This document shows positions 28,790 to 40,957 of a stretch of DNA of 64,000 bases, in pieces. Position 1 is the first letter of the stretch. The number at the start of each line of letters is the position of its first letter. Under the pieces are notes generated by a model, which saw only the letters and a program-made list of their open reading frames with translations, did no database searches and had not been told where the DNA came from. The stretch lies in NCBI GenBank assembly GCA_030374765.1, contig JARGXX010000003.1, positions 1,550,001-1,614,000 on the forward strand, given 5' to 3'. A program made the translations under genes and the position numbers. The stretch is from Agarophyton chilense (Eukaryota > Rhodophyta > Florideophyceae > Gracilariales > Gracilariaceae).

Positions 28790-29849
28790 GCTGGCCCGGA
28801 GCTGCATGGCCGATGATCCCTCGCATCCATCACTTACAAGGTCAGTGTAGTATATTGACATCCTGAATGGTCAGCCCTTCGGCCACTATACGATATTTAT
28901 AGGCGTTATTAATGCTTAAGAAGCTAAAATAAACTGCTGAACTCCCGTTAGAGTGAAATGTATGTAATAAAGATTATGTTTTTGAAACAGTATATTTGCG
29001 TCAAATTCTTCATACTGAATTTATTAGTTTTACTGTAGCCAAAAAGTCGTTTTTTGGAAATTTTGGGCTAGGGATATGATTTTGAAACAGACTTTATATG
29101 CCAAAATTCTCACCTTCAATTGCCGATATACATATATAAAATATCTAAGATAATTTGGCGCATTCTTGCAGGTCTTCTGTATCTATGAAGGAAACCATGA
29201 CACCTGACACCGCCTAAAATTGGCGAATGATTTTATTTGGAAAGTTCGACTCCCTCATACTATCACCTTGTTTTTCTTGACTCCTTCAACCTCTTCTACA
29301 CCAGAGACGTTCTCGTGATTGACTTATTTTATTTTTTCTATCTCATTGGTCACCCCCTTTTTCGCTTTAGTCGGTCACGTTAGTCATGTTTTCCTGCAAC
29401 TTTACTTTACGTGCTACGACATGTACAAGCTGCTTGATACTGTTTTCGGTAGAATGTAGTAGGCCAGTCTGTATCATCGAGATGCTCTTAACCTCATCTG
29501 AAACTAACACACGAATGGTTTCTGTCATCTCTAAGGTTCCAGTCATCAACTTCTGACTTTTTTCCGTTCTCCGCGTTCTAAATCACCAAACAGGCACTCT
29601 GCTGGCGCTGATGATGCTTTCAACGAAAATGCTGCTCTCGAAATGATATTGAAAAGTACAGCGCCCACAAAATCAGTGTGTTCTTTATCTTTTTGTCAGT
29701 ACTCCAGCGTTTCACTTGTAGCATGAAGTATATTTTTGTATAACGATCTTTGCATCACTTTGTGAAAAAGATTAAAACTGATAACTTGTTAGAAAGAACT
29801 TTAAATCAAACTGATACTAAGCTCAACGGCTTCCCGAATGAAAACTTGA
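28790..29849. other. AT-rich stretch without recognised features
   Basis: Flank of chromovirus 1. The sequence has many stops in all frames, homopolymer runs and no domain that could be read. It is probably decayed repeat or plain intergenic DNA. Confidence 0.5.
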
Positions 29850-31130
29850 TACAGCATGTCTAAGTAGGATAGTCGGTCGTTTAGCATCCCAGCTAAAAAA
29901 TCCAGACAGCACTCGTTGACATGAAGGAGAGCAGCAATATGAAAAAACACCAATTATTGATGCTTATTTGTATGCCAATATAATGGAGCATCACTATCCG
30001 TTCTACTCGGAGACCATTAACGCATCTGCACCATCTACCTGTTTCCAAAGTGTTCCCAGACGCTTCTGTAATCTGTTCGCAATTTTTACAGCCAGAGAGC
30101 GAGCATGGTGTTTCTGTAAGCGACAAGTGCGGGCTTGATCCCGTGCCTGATCTGCAGAGGCTACAGATGCACGTGCTGGTGTAGAAAAGAGTATCATATA
30201 ATCATTCACGATGTTTCCAAAAAGGTCGAGGTTTTACCGGGCAGTACTGCTTTGGACCATGGAACCGTACATAATTTCGAGATCTCGTACAGTTTATGAA
30301 GCAGCCTCAGTGCGAGAGACATGGTAACCTTATTGTCGGCCTCAAGCTATCGGGCACCTCGACGAACCTTTGCAAGTACAGCGATAAATTCTGCATGTAC
30401 AACTTTCTGCTCAGTAGAAAATCTGAGAAGGACTTCAACAGAAACGTTCAGCTCTTGTCGCACAGCAGGGTTTCTTTCTATTCTCGAAAAATAAAGTGAC
30501 GTTGTACCCAAGCGGGAATGCCATCCTGTAGGAATATCATGCTTCAGGCGATTGAGCCGATACCGAGAAACGCCCTCCTCGAGTTATTCGCTTAGGAATG
30601 TCTGCGCAGCTTTAGGATGGAAAGTGAAGTACGAATTGACTTTGTTTACATTCTTCAAGTTTTTTATCTACACACTGCCTTGTTTGAACAAATCTTTGAC
30701 CATCAGGGCAAATGCATGAACCACATAACCAACGGAGCCGACATAAATCGTCAATATATCAAACTCTGGTGCTGTAGATGCCCCATTTTCCCTGGTTCAG
30801 GTATGCACTTTGATTTATACATATCCTTCAATAGTAGTTTGCGCAAGAATCTTTTCGGTGATGGCACACAGTTGCTCAGCCGTTTTGTTTTCTGACGATT
30901 TATCCAACTTTTCAATAGGTACAGAGCAGAGTTTCCCATTTTCATTCACATGATGCCATTTCATGCCAATAATAGGAGCACCAAGAGTGGCGCTTCATCC
31001 ATCTACTGTCAAACAACCGGTCTTGGCCGCTGCGACCCAGCTTTTGAGAACACGACAGATAGCACTGTAACAGTTGAAGAGCATCAAACTATTCCTTTCC
31101 TGCTTGCATTCTGCGGATGTCCATTACAAA
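29850..31130 (-). pseudogene. hAT-family transposase remnant
   Basis: With stops and frameshifts ignored, the minus strand reads LTVDG followed, after a stop, by SATLGAPIIGMKWHHVNENG (the hAT RNase H-like core), AEQLCAITEKILAQTTIEGY, VGSVGYVVHAFALMVKDL, and RLKHDIPTGWHSRL, which matches the RLKQDVPTRWNST motif of hAT transposases. A C-terminal dimerisation-like region extends to about 29.85 kb. There are many disabling changes, so the copy is old. Terminal repeats were not found. Confidence 0.65.
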
Positions 31131-34100
31131 CATCTACCAGACCTTGGAGAAGAGGAGATGTCATCCTTGACATTGGAGTCTCACATGTACATGGAAATAG
31201 TGTGACTGCAACCGATTGCAAAAGCTATGAGGTGATCAGAGAGATCTCAGACCTTTGCTTAGTACTACTAGACGCACCATTGTTGCTGAAGAAAAATTTC
31301 CTGACACTTTTCTGCTCTTTCATTTGAAACAGCCGCTCCTTTTCCCTCCGTAGTGTAGTACGGATGACGAGGTCATTAGCATTAGTTGCCCCTAAACGTT
31401 CAAGTGTCTTAAACGTTTCTCCATGTCTCGTCCTGTATTGTGTAAGGACGTTTCTCGCACATGAGACCTTCTAGAAACTACAGTTTACAGCATAAAAAAA
31501 GCTCGTATACAAATAACAAAAAACTTTTACACCAACGCCTCAATCCAGTACATTTTAGCGCCAGAAAGCCCGTTGTCCTCGCCAAAAGTAAAAAAAGTAT
31601 GCTCTTACAACGAATCGAACATACGGCCAAACGCAGTTTTGTTCTCGATTGGAAACATATCAAAGCGTATATGGCTCCAAAAGCACACAACTGCCGCAAA
31701 AAAAACCAAAAACCCCTTCTCCATGACGAATTCTGGAGGTCGTTTTTGCGCATAACCAAACAATAATATATCTTAAGAATCAAGAAAATGCATAATTCGC
31801 AGTGAAACATGTTGTTGTCCGATATGGACATTTCACCACTGGTACCCGATGTAGTCTGATATGGGCGTTTGGCCACTGTTGCCCGATACGTAAGTTTGGT
31901 CCCGACGGTCCAAGATAAACATTTGGCTTACCTTGTCCGATACAGACTTTTTGCTTCTACACCGCGCTCAATTTTGAGTACTGGGGCAATGAAGCTTTAG
32001 TTTTGATTTGTTCGGAACTTAGAAGGCTGGAGGCCACGTTGCTACAACGAGTAGAACTTCAGATTCTTGTAGAGCGAACTGCGACAGTATATCATCGGTA
32101 GCTTCGACGCACTAACTTCTGCATCTACGATAAGAAATTTAAACTATTCACAAACGCTGGATCTTCACTTGCGGCAACCTAAACGCACCGATTCAAACCT
32201 TTTTCGAGACCCTTCTATAGTTTGGAACTTGGATGAAATTACAATTAGTGCCACCTAAAACAAACAAGTCTCGATTTTCACTGTATTAAAATCAAACTCT
32301 GAAAAGAAGGCGCCACAGCATCCTAAATAATTTAACTCATGTTACAGCAGTAGTCGTTTCATCCGCGTCTGGATTAGTAGCCCCACCGGTCTTTGTCATT
32401 GTGGAAATGAAGTTTATGCGACGCTGGAGATATCTCACGGCAGTAGCGAAGAAAAACGAACTTTTCTCGTCGCTCTAATTGATCGCTTCTAATCATTGGA
32501 CTTCCTTGGATTCCAAAATATTTTCTTGAACGAGAAGGTCGATGACAAGGGCTCTCAAAAAATCTTCAGTTTTTTAATTTCATAATTTTTGCCGCAGTCT
32601 TTTTGATCCTAATGAACCAGTTCTCTTAATGCTGGACGGGAATTGATTGAGGCGCAGAGAGAAGTGGATATTTTTACTACGAAATGTCAAATGTAGTTTT
32701 CAGACATTTTTCTGCGATCAAATCTCCTGTCCTTCAACCCTGCGACTCGCCCATCATTATAATTCTCATGAAGTGCAATCTTCTGTAAGATTGTTTTCAA
32801 AGACTTGACATTTTTCGCGTATGTGGGAGTTATGTTAAGCGCCGCATTATGCGGAATATAACTTCCCATTAGCCTTTTCTTATTAATGGAAAATGGATAC
32901 TATTTGAGAAGCAAGAGTACTTCTTTCTCAATACCATATTTAATTTGTGAGAGCCATACCATATTTCTTACAGCTTGATTCAGAATAAGTAAGATTTAAG
33001 AGAACGATTTTCAGGATTTCACAAAATACCTGCTTCTGTTCAACGTTAAATACAACACTCCTATCTTCCCCCTCCCTACCGAGCAGGACACAAAAAAGTC
33101 TAAGAGAAGTGACGAGAGCATTGCATCGCACGCTGACAAACCTGCAGGGTCACTTGGTGTATCCAAGAGCGATGTCGTCACTCCGACTTTCTCTCTTTCT
33201 TCTGTCACTGCAATCCAGAAACCAACTCTTTTTGTAATGAATAAGGTCCAAACGACATGGGTGACTCTGCAGATTATAGCACTCAGCGCACCATTACAAA
33301 ACTGGAAGACTCTCGACGTTACGTGCGCTCATGAGGTCACCGATGCGCACATGCCTCACATCCCTGATGCCACCAAGCTAAAGAAATTGAACGATCTTGG
33401 AATGAGCCGAAGATGGCGATACATGTTGTACATCACCACTGGTAACATACGAAATGTTGCTTACAGCATTAATATATCTCGAAGAAGGCCCAATATGAGT
33501 CGATGACCAACGGAAATGAGGGAGATGGGCCAGTGGCGAAGCCTCGCGGAAACGACGGCAACGCACAACACTTGCTCCATCAATTTGGAATAGAATACAG
33601 ACAAACGGCTTACGAGCGGAAATTGACGACTGATGATGACGCCGGTAAAGCATCTCCGGGACACTGGCGTCTCGCGCTCAGAAACAGCAATGGAATCAGG
33701 AGCGAAGAGAGTCGTTTGAGCGAAACAAGAAGCGTCTCTTGAACGAGAGAGAGCAGCGCGAGGGTCGCCAGTACGCAGTCGATCTGCAACTCTTACGCGT
33801 GCAAATACGCATTTCCAACGCAGAAAAATCGAGTGTTACGCTTCACCACCCCCAAACTGAGCAGTTCGGCATCCTTACTGACCCACTTTCCAGCAGCGGG
33901 AACTTTGCCACGCGAGATTTCGCAACCTCTCTGCTTCTGACGTTACCTAATGCTTCCTTGGTGATCAATTATACTCTTCTGACTACTGCTGTGGCTGTTG
34001 AACAGCCTATTCAACCCTCCAAATCGCCACCATCTACGCCCAGAGAGGTTTGTCTGATCAATGGTGCTGAGAAGGAACGGATCGGAGATGACGACAGCGG

Positions 34101-35111
34101 TGAGGCCTTGATTATACCGTAAATATCCGCGTCTTTGTAATATCTTTTGAATTTGAGTAAATAAAACAGGCTGCGGTGTTTTGCTCTCCGATACAATTCG
34201 CATATGAGTCTGACTCTGAATCCGAACGTCACAGATGTCTCTCGAGCTTCTTGCAATAGTTTTCTCTAGTTTGCAACGCAAATTCTTGTTGTCTAAACTG
34301 CCCATTCCAAATCAATGCAGCAGTAGTGTGCGCGATAGAGAAAAGCTTTTTTAAGGCCATCTTCCAAGAAAAACGCAGTACCTGTTTTTCACGAACGCGA
34401 TGTCCCATCCGTTACCCATCTTCGGGTTTCTGATGTAGTAGTGGTGAGCAGCACGATACATTCCGTCAGTGCATTCGTTGCGTTTGTTCAAAACGACTAA
34501 AACCCATCTCCAGCAAACCCGATGTCGGTCATACCATGCTTGCCATCATTGAAGGATTCCGGCCGGTTCTGATATTTCTAAGAGTTCGTTTACATGTTCC
34601 GGTCACCGTCCACCCCTTTATCGGATGTTTTCAATTGAATAAAGAATCCGAAGAGATCGCAAAACACCACGATGGCCAATGGGTGCGTTTTTTTGTTTTC
34701 ATCATATACCCTCTCCTGCTCGCGGTTTCATTTAGGCCGTCAGCACTCATTCTTATTTCCGTCTACTTAGAGCACGCACTTCGGAAACCCAATGACGAAA
34801 CCCTCTGCTGCCGATAGATCTCCAGCAGATGGCCATTTGATATACTTTGGCTCCTGTTCGTCCAAAAACATTAAAACGGCTCATTGAAAGTTGCGAAAGA
34901 AGTTAGGGATGAAGCCTAGCCAGAGAAAAAACCGACACGCAACGCATTATAACCCAATCCCTTCTTCGTTAGGGATACCAAGCAAGTCGAGGAACAAGAA
35001 GAGCAATTTCATGGTGCTCAGTTTTTCGTTCTCGTGGATCAGGCTTTTCAGTATTATGCTTTCTATTGGCATCCATAGGTTGAGCTATCGCGTTTGCAGA
35101 GACGGGATGAA
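31131..35111. other. Decayed repeat DNA with short open frames
   Basis: No intact gene is seen. Around 31810-31950 a degenerate unit with CCGATA/CCACT words recurs (GTCCGATATGGACATTT, TCTGATATGGGCGTTT, TGCCCGATACGTAAG). From 33237 to 34122 plus-strand frames in changing phase encode an Arg/Glu-rich helical stretch (RRESFERNKKRLLNEREQRE) and then ordinary-looking sequence. This could be a frameshifted gene, but no family was recognised. Frames at 34536-34817 and 34891-35130 have no readable content. Confidence 0.4.
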
Positions 35112-35283
35112 CATCAAACGGAATATATGACTGAGCGCATCATATCTGCAGGTCGGGGAGAACATGGAACTATGCGCTATCGCGACCGTTGGTTCGGCTA
35201 AACACCTGAGGAAGATACTTCGAAAGAGCCTCAAACCATTCCAGCTAATTTCATTACCCGCTATTGGCGCAAAATTGGCAGCA
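35112..35283 (+). pseudogene. Chromodomain end of integrase, chromovirus 2
   Basis: The plus strand reads EYMTERIISAGRGEHGTMRY, then RDRWFG, a stop, TPEEDTSKEP and IPANFITRYWRKIG. The order of the aromatic and acidic positions and the closing RYWRK block are those of the chromovirus chromodomain also seen at 23.2 kb. The stop in the middle shows decay. Upstream integrase sequence was not recognised. The frame continues downstream with a Thr/Arg-rich tail toward the convergent accessory gene. Confidence 0.75.
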
Positions 35284-35596
35284 CGGAGCTCAGCCTCCAG
35301 GAGGGGGCAACCATTGAGCCAAATAATCCGAAAACGCCTCCTGACACGACAGTTCGCCGGAGCACGACGGTTCGTCGTAGCGCCCGCATCGGGGAACAAA
35401 GCCAGTCCTCAGGCGACACCAGAAGAAGACCAGAGACACTCTCAATGTTTTATACCGTCCCGCGGCACGCACGTTTGAGATACAGGAGCGACCTTGGAAA
35501 ACCACAAGCATTACTTTATTTGACCAACTATCAGAGACCTAACAGCCCTCGCCATGACCTCAAGGTTCGTGGGGGCGCTCCAAACACCAACAGGAC

Positions 35597-38030
35597 TTAT
35601 TGGTGCGTCGCAGGAGTAATTCCGTCGGATTCATTCGAGCCTGCAGGGTCGAAACCGGGACTAGGGTCACCCGAGAAGCCTACTGTACCACTAGGACCGG
35701 CCCCGGCAAGCCGAGCACGCTTCTTCGGCGGAGACTCACCTGAAGAACTATTCCCACCATTGGAAGCCTCCCAGTAACTCAAACGTAGACCATACCGGGC
35801 ATCCAAGTCAGTAGTAACCCTCTGGGACATCATCTTTTCATTCTGCTGCAGGATATTGACCATAACGGTATTCAGATCCTGAGCCTGTTGGACAACCGCG
35901 GCGTAGCGCGCCAAGCGACGCGCCCAGGAGCAAGTTTTTCTTAGGACTGTCGCAATGTCCATCGAGGCCGTTATGCCATTGGTACGGCAGACATGACGGA
36001 AATCCTCGGCTGCAGCCGTGACAGAAGCAGGAAAGTACGGCAACGGAGAGGACGGGGGGATGTCGACGCCCCCAGTGGACGTTTTAAAAAGTGCCTTGCC
36101 TACAGGACTTTCGGCTTCGACAGTAACCTCGCCAGGAGGGATGTCCACTTGGGCGAAGGGCGGCTCATATGAGATTTCATCCTGAGGAGCAGCACCCGGA
36201 AGAGCTGGAGGAGGGGAGGCGGTCAGCAACACAACAGCGGACTCTACCGGAGGATTGACGCCCTCCATGGGTAGGACGAAGGGATCTTCACCAAATGATT
36301 CTACATCGGACATACCAGAAAGAACCAACGCTGTGGCTTCCACATCAGTCTCGAAGCACAGGGGGTCAAAACTAATGGGCTTCGGATACTATTCGGGCAC
36401 ATGACGCCTCGAAAGGTCGCCTGGATGATTCCTCAAAGGCTTGGCGCGATGGGCACGAGCGTCATTCCGAACCTGCGGATGCAGCGGAATCGGCGTGAAT
36501 TAGTCGGCATCGTGGTCATAGCAAAGGAACCCGGGAGTCTTGCCCCACTCAACCTGTAAGACATTATCCAAAAGGGCTTCGGCCTCCTCCACGTCGAACT
36601 GGGTCCCACGGACGATGTTTTGGATGCCCAGGTTCCTTAGGAATCGGACCATGATGTCAGGGAGCAGAATTAAACGACTTCGAATTCCGGGCATGTTCTC
36701 GTCCTTCCATACACTCCAATCCTCCGAACGTATATTACTACGGCCGCCGTATTTCGCGGTTTCCAGGAAAGCCATTGTAACGCAATGACGGGTGTGTCAG
36801 CGTACGGGTCTAGATCGGTGGTAGCGTGGTAGAGCGGTTCCTAAGGTTCGAATCCTTGACGGTCGCACTCCCAGAGTACTTGGTGCAATGGGATGGCGTT
36901 TACTGCGTAGTCCGAAAGGTTGGAGCTACGGAAACGATGGCTTGAAGACCAAATGTTGGAAGTAATATACCAAAGAGGGTTATTTAGTATCCTAACGGTG
37001 CCTACCGTACTCTAAGGGAGAAGCGTCACTCGAGCCAATTAAATAGTACTGGTGAGGCGCTGAGATCTCCCTGGCACTGGAATGCTAATCTATTACACAA
37101 ATTAAAAAAAACTAATAATCTACATGAGTCCACCTGAGGTCAACCCGTCCACATGTCACCTGTAAGAGTCCTCAGGGCCTGTAGTCTTACAGGGCTCAAC
37201 CGTTATCATCGCTCCTTCACAGAAATAGAGGACATCACGCCGATCTCAACGCAATGTACCTGCCAGAACAAACAAGACCTTGGGTTGTTGTCGTCACCCA
37301 TGAGTTGGGATGAATGGTGCGCCACCACGGACGGCGTGGGGACCAAAAAGAGCGTCGAGACACGCCAGTACATCGCCCGTTGCTTCCCATCCGCACGAAA
37401 CATCGAGAGATATAACTGAGGACGCTTGTCGGCACTCATGTCGTGAAATTCAACCTGGTGCCAGCAGAAGAAGAACTCCAGGGACTGACGTAAACAACCA
37501 TCGGGCTCGTGCATCTCGTTCCAATAGACCTTCTCCCATATCCAAAAACAGGTGGTCATATGGCGAACCGCAGCACATGAGCGCTAAGAGGTTGTGACTT
37601 GTCGAAGAAAATCTCACATGAGGCGAGATGAAGTGCGTGTATAGGTCCGAAAGGAGTTTGTTGACCCTGAACTGGTATTGGCTTCCTCCTCGCAGCGGAC
37701 GTACGGCATGTCCGCTTGGATGAGGTTGCGACACCGCGTCGCCGAACGCGGATCCTCAGGACAATGCAACCATCGATTATACCACGAGACGCTGCGCACG
37801 TTCTTGGTGCCACTCCGGAAATGGGGTATCTTGGCAAACCTTCGGGCGTCGAGATACATATGACAGAACCTTTGGTATTCTTCCCCAGAAGACGGAAGAA
37901 TGGCCTGGCGCACTTCCCGCAGACTCCGTCCGATGGGATGGTCATAGCGGTGCCCGGGACGTTCGTAAGCCACTTGGTAACCCGAAGAGCTCCCCGCTTG
38001 GTTGTTCGAAGCCATTGTGCCGCTGCCCAC
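35597..38030 (-). pseudogene. Antisense accessory gene of chromovirus 2, split by an LTR-like repeat
   Basis: The minus-strand pieces 38030-37614, 37734-37450, 37559-37220, 36775-36500 and 36343-35597 follow the order of the accessory protein at 21-23 kb. Matching blocks are ADMPYV, LVPTPSVVAHHSSQ, AFLETAKYG, LGIQNIV and a C-terminal helical part (RRLARYAAVVQQAQDLN) with a Pro/Ser/Gly tail. A 443-bp repeat (36777-37219) separates VMSSIS from MAFLETAKYG, positions that are adjacent in the other copy. The 248-aa C-terminal frame starts with its own ATG and is intact. Function unknown. Confidence 0.65.
36777..37219 (+). repeat. 443-bp LTR-like repeat (family 3) with tRNA-type boxes
   Basis: It begins TGTAACGCAATGA, ends GCTCCTTCA and is the inverse complement of 38569-39011, with the same length. 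Near 36823 it contains TGGTAGAGCGG (A-box-like) and GGTTCGAATCC (a perfect B-box), separated by only about 7 bp, as in a tRNA without its anticodon arm. A CCTGTAAGA/TCTTACAGG stem lies near the inner end. No flanking duplication is visible. It could be a solo LTR or a tRNA-derived short interspersed element. Confidence 0.75.
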
Positions 38031-38568
38031 AGGCTGGTCCGCCGGGAAATTGATAGGAAAGCCGACTGAAGCGACAAAGTCCGGAGGGAGATGAGCCTAT
38101 CCGACGGGCTTATAAGGCGAGTTCGGCGTCGCGCGCCACCAATGGAAAAGTACCACAATGTGCAGAAGAGCTGACGGAATTGACCCGAGCGGACTGTCAG
38201 GCTTGAACCACGGTTGACGAGGCGCGGACGGTCGCCAAAGAAAGAACGGAGACTAAGGAAGTCCCCAATGAACGTCAGGGGGGAAGAAGCCGATGGACCA
38301 TTCCAGCAACGCGACGCGAGGAATGCGCCAGCGATATACCTATGGCCAGCGCTCACGGCGCGCGGGAGTTTCGGTCCTTAGGCCAATTGATCGCGACCCC
38401 GGCGCCAATGGTCAACTCATGGTTCCCCGCATCCCCGCCTGCGATGACGACGCGACGTCCCGTCGCGCTTATTGGTACTGGAAGCAACAAAGCGCTCGCG
38501 TCCCCTGGGTCAATCACGAGGCCATCTGGACTTCGCCGTGACGGTCGAATCCTAAGGTGGGATATATA

Positions 38569-39011
38569 TGAAGAAGCAACGATAACGGCTAAGCCCTGTA
38601 AGCCGCCGGGCCCTAAGGACTCTTACAGGCGACATGTAGACCGGTCGACATCAGGTGGACTCATGTAGATTATTAATTTTTTTAATTAGTGTAATAGATT
38701 AGCATTACAGAGCCAGGGAGATCTCTGCACCTGGCCAGTACTATTAACTTGGCTCGAGTGACGCTTCTCCCTTAGAGTACGGTAGGCACCGTTAGGACAT
38801 TAAATAACCCCCTTTGCTATATTAGTTCCACCCTTTGGTCTTCAAGCCATCATTTCCGTAGCTCCAACCTTTGGGACTACGCAGTAAACGCCAGCCCAGT
38901 GCACCAAGTACTCTGGGAGTGCGACTGTCAAGGATTCGAACCTTAGGAACCGCTCTACCACGCTACCACCGGTCGAGACCCGTGCGCTGATCCACCATTC
39001 ATTGCGTTACA
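38569..39011 (-). repeat. 443-bp LTR-like repeat (family 3), inverted copy
   Basis: The inverted partner of 36777-37219, keeping both tRNA-type boxes and the TG...CA ends. The right border abuts the RT thumb of chromovirus 3 (PRYSHIAAPLNALLRKGQP). The left border abuts sequence that does not continue that RT. The copy therefore sits at a rearrangement junction, not as a simple insertion into RT. Confidence 0.75.
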
Positions 39012-39370
39012 ATTCCCCGCTACTCGCACATTGCAGCTCCATTGAACGCATTGTTGCGTAAAGGACAGCCTGTTAAGCTCGAGGAATTCGGACCCAGGGA
39101 ACACGAAGCCTTCAAGACTTTGAAGACAAAACTCGTCACAGCACCAATATGGGCATTGCCCAAACCCAACCTACCCTATTCTCTGGATACCGACTCCAGT
39201 GAGTATCAGGTAGGGTGTGCTCTTTTTTTCGGACCCATCCGGACGATCAGAGAAAACTTATCGGTTCCTGGTCACGAACGTTGAAAGTTGCAGAGAAGAA
39301 TTACTCCGTATCAGGAAAGGACTTCATTGCGGTAGTGTGGGCGCTGACTACTTTATGACCCTATCTCCAG
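39012..39370 (+). pseudogene. RT thumb and RNase H start, chromovirus 3 (left part)
   Basis: The plus strand reads PRYSHIAAPLNALLRKGQP, AFKTLKTKLVTAPIWALP and YSLDTDSSEYQVGCALF (RNase H first Asp), then in a shifted frame AEKNYSVSGKDFIAVVWALT and PYLQ. The reading stops at CTCCAG, where the 14-kb DNA transposon is inserted. It resumes with GETLTIHTDQSSLRW at 53383. Decay by stop and frameshift is present in addition to the insertion. Confidence 0.85.
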
Positions 39371-39393
39371 CGTCTGTGTTCTCGGAATGCTAG
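39371..39393 (+). repeat. Left terminal inverted repeat
   Basis: It begins CGTCTG and contains TGTTCTCGGAATGCTAG. It matches the complement of 53360-53382 at 22 of 23 positions. The preceding CAG is the target duplication. Confidence 0.9.
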
Positions 39394-40048
39394 ATAAGTG
39401 TACTAGATAGCTAGTTTTGTAAATAAAAAGCCAAAAAATCTAAGAATTTTGCAGATTGCACTAGTTCGGCACCTGAAAAAAAAAATTTTTGGAAAAAATA
39501 ACTCCATGCATCTTAGTGTTTTGACCACTTAATGCAGTTTAATCTGCATTTTCAGTTTACTGGTCACTTTTGACCGCTCTAGGTGGAGATCCATACCAAG
39601 GCAGTCGTCAGTAACTTCTACCTCCTTACTGGCCCTTTTGCTTACTAGGCTCCAGCGTTCCACCGGGAGGGTATTTGACGTTGAAAAAGTCCACCACCGC
39701 ATTCTCAACCTCGTCCACCTCTCCACTGCTCAAGTTTCTCACACCCGGCTGCCCCACCACACACACATTCCCACCCTTCTTCTCCACATCCTTACCAACC
39801 CTCCTCTTCTTCAGCCGACTCTCTCCAACTCCTCTTCCTTTCCATTCCTCTCTCCCCTTCTTCATCCCAGCCGGTTCCTCGCGTCTCCCTGGCGTCACCG
39901 GCGACCCTTTCGCTCTCCCCCTCTCCTCTCCCACCTCCTTCAGATACTCTGAAACAACTGTTCAAAGAGCGGTATCATATCGTTACCTATGTGCAGCGTA
40001 CAAGGAAGACTAGCAAATTGGAACGCCTTTACTAAGATGTTCAGTTAG
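39394..40048. other. Left subterminal region of the transposon, with a possible small minus-strand frame
   Basis: It holds CTAGTTTT at 39411-39418 and CACTAGTT near 39460, motifs repeated at the other end of the element. A minus-strand frame at 39934-39626 encodes a Lys/Arg/Glu-rich peptide followed by SSGEVDEVENAVVDFFNVKY. Its purine-rich coding strand resembles the cargo genes, so it may be a small gene or a terminal exon, but no family is recognised. Confidence 0.35.
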
Positions 40049-40876
40049 CAAACACTCTTCACATCGACCTTAACGTTCACAATCACACTAACTACACTCT
40101 TCGGAGTTATAGACCCAGCTCTGCAATATACGCTTCCATTCAGATTCAACTCTCTCCTTCGGTTCATTCTCATAACGCTATTGAGGTGTTCTATCCAAAG
40201 CCTGCTACACATTCTCTTAATCGAAGGAGGCGTACAATGTATAAACGCGTTATACGGGTCTCTACAAACTACGCCGTTCAATCCAAACCAGCGATATACC
40301 TGGAAGAAACGAGCCTTTCTGGAATTCGGGGCTCTACTCCTTACTCTACTCATCCCCCTCAACGCCATACTTTTCCTCGTTCACCGCTTCATTCCAGTCA
40401 GCGGTACCCTTTCATCAGACGTGAAGACAAATTGTATCGCCTTCTCCACAGGAGGGGCCGCAGTTGGCGCTTTGGCATATCTTCTCCAGCTTGTTTCTAT
40501 ATCCTTCTTTCCAGAGTCCTATCTTAACACAAAGTTCACAATGACCCTGGAACCACGGAGAACCTCTTTTATGAACCTCGTGCTTGGCGCCCTCTCCCAC
40601 TCTTTTCAACAGGCTTTATTCATATCCAGTCCGGCTGTAACCTTCCGACTACTCGGTATGAGGCTGTCGGCATGCACTTTCGCTGCACTCTCTTCAACCG
40701 CCTTTTCCACATCTTGCATTGAGGGCCCTGGTGTTCCTATACTGCTTGGTAACACAGTGGATGTCGTAATCTTGATATCTTCGACAGTTGTCAATCACTA
40801 TGAGAAAGTGAAAGCAAGTGCTGCTCTCACGCGTTTCAATCCAGTTGTTCAGGAGTTTCTACTGAAAGACGACTGA
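40049..40876 (+). CDS. Multipass membrane protein, probable last exon
   Basis: The open frame runs from a TTAG|C acceptor-like site at 40048/40049 to a stop at 40876 without an early ATG, so a spliced 5' exon is likely. It encodes five or more hydrophobic stretches (for example FILITLL, FLEFGALLLTLLIPLNAILF, ALAYLLQLVSISFF, SFMNLVLGALSHSF, ILLGNTVDVVILISSTVV) and ends in VVQEFLLKDD. No family was recognised. It lies on the opposite strand from, and convergent with, the dioxygenase-like gene. A membrane protein is unexpected cargo for a DNA transposon. Confidence 0.5.
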   Translation, partial: QTLFTSTLTFTITLTTLFGVIDPALQYTLPFRFNSLLRFILITLLRCSIQSLLHILLIEGGVQCINALYGSLQTTPFNPNQRYTWKKRAFLEFGALLLTLLIPLNAILFLVHRFIPVSGTLSSDVKTNCIAFSTGGAAVGALAYLLQLVSISFFPESYLNTKFTMTLEPRRTSFMNLVLGALSHSFQQALFISSPAVTFRLLGMRLSACTFAALSSTAFSTSCIEGPGVPILLGNTVDVVILISSTVVNHYEKVKASAALTRFNPVVQEFLLKDD

Positions 40877-40957
40877 TCACTATTACAAGAAAAGGGGACT
40901 ACTCCACATATTACCTCAAATTGTACTCTTTATTGTTCAATAGGTAACAGATAGTAT

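Noticed and set aside
36810..36870. A tRNA gene
   Set aside because: The A and B boxes are only about 7 bp apart, so there is no anticodon arm. It is a tRNA-like promoter remnant inside a repeat.
37556..38356. 266-codon minus-strand frame
   Set aside because: Its content (Arg/Ser-rich, no blocks shared with the other accessory copies) suggests a shadow. The shared blocks occur in the overlapping frames.
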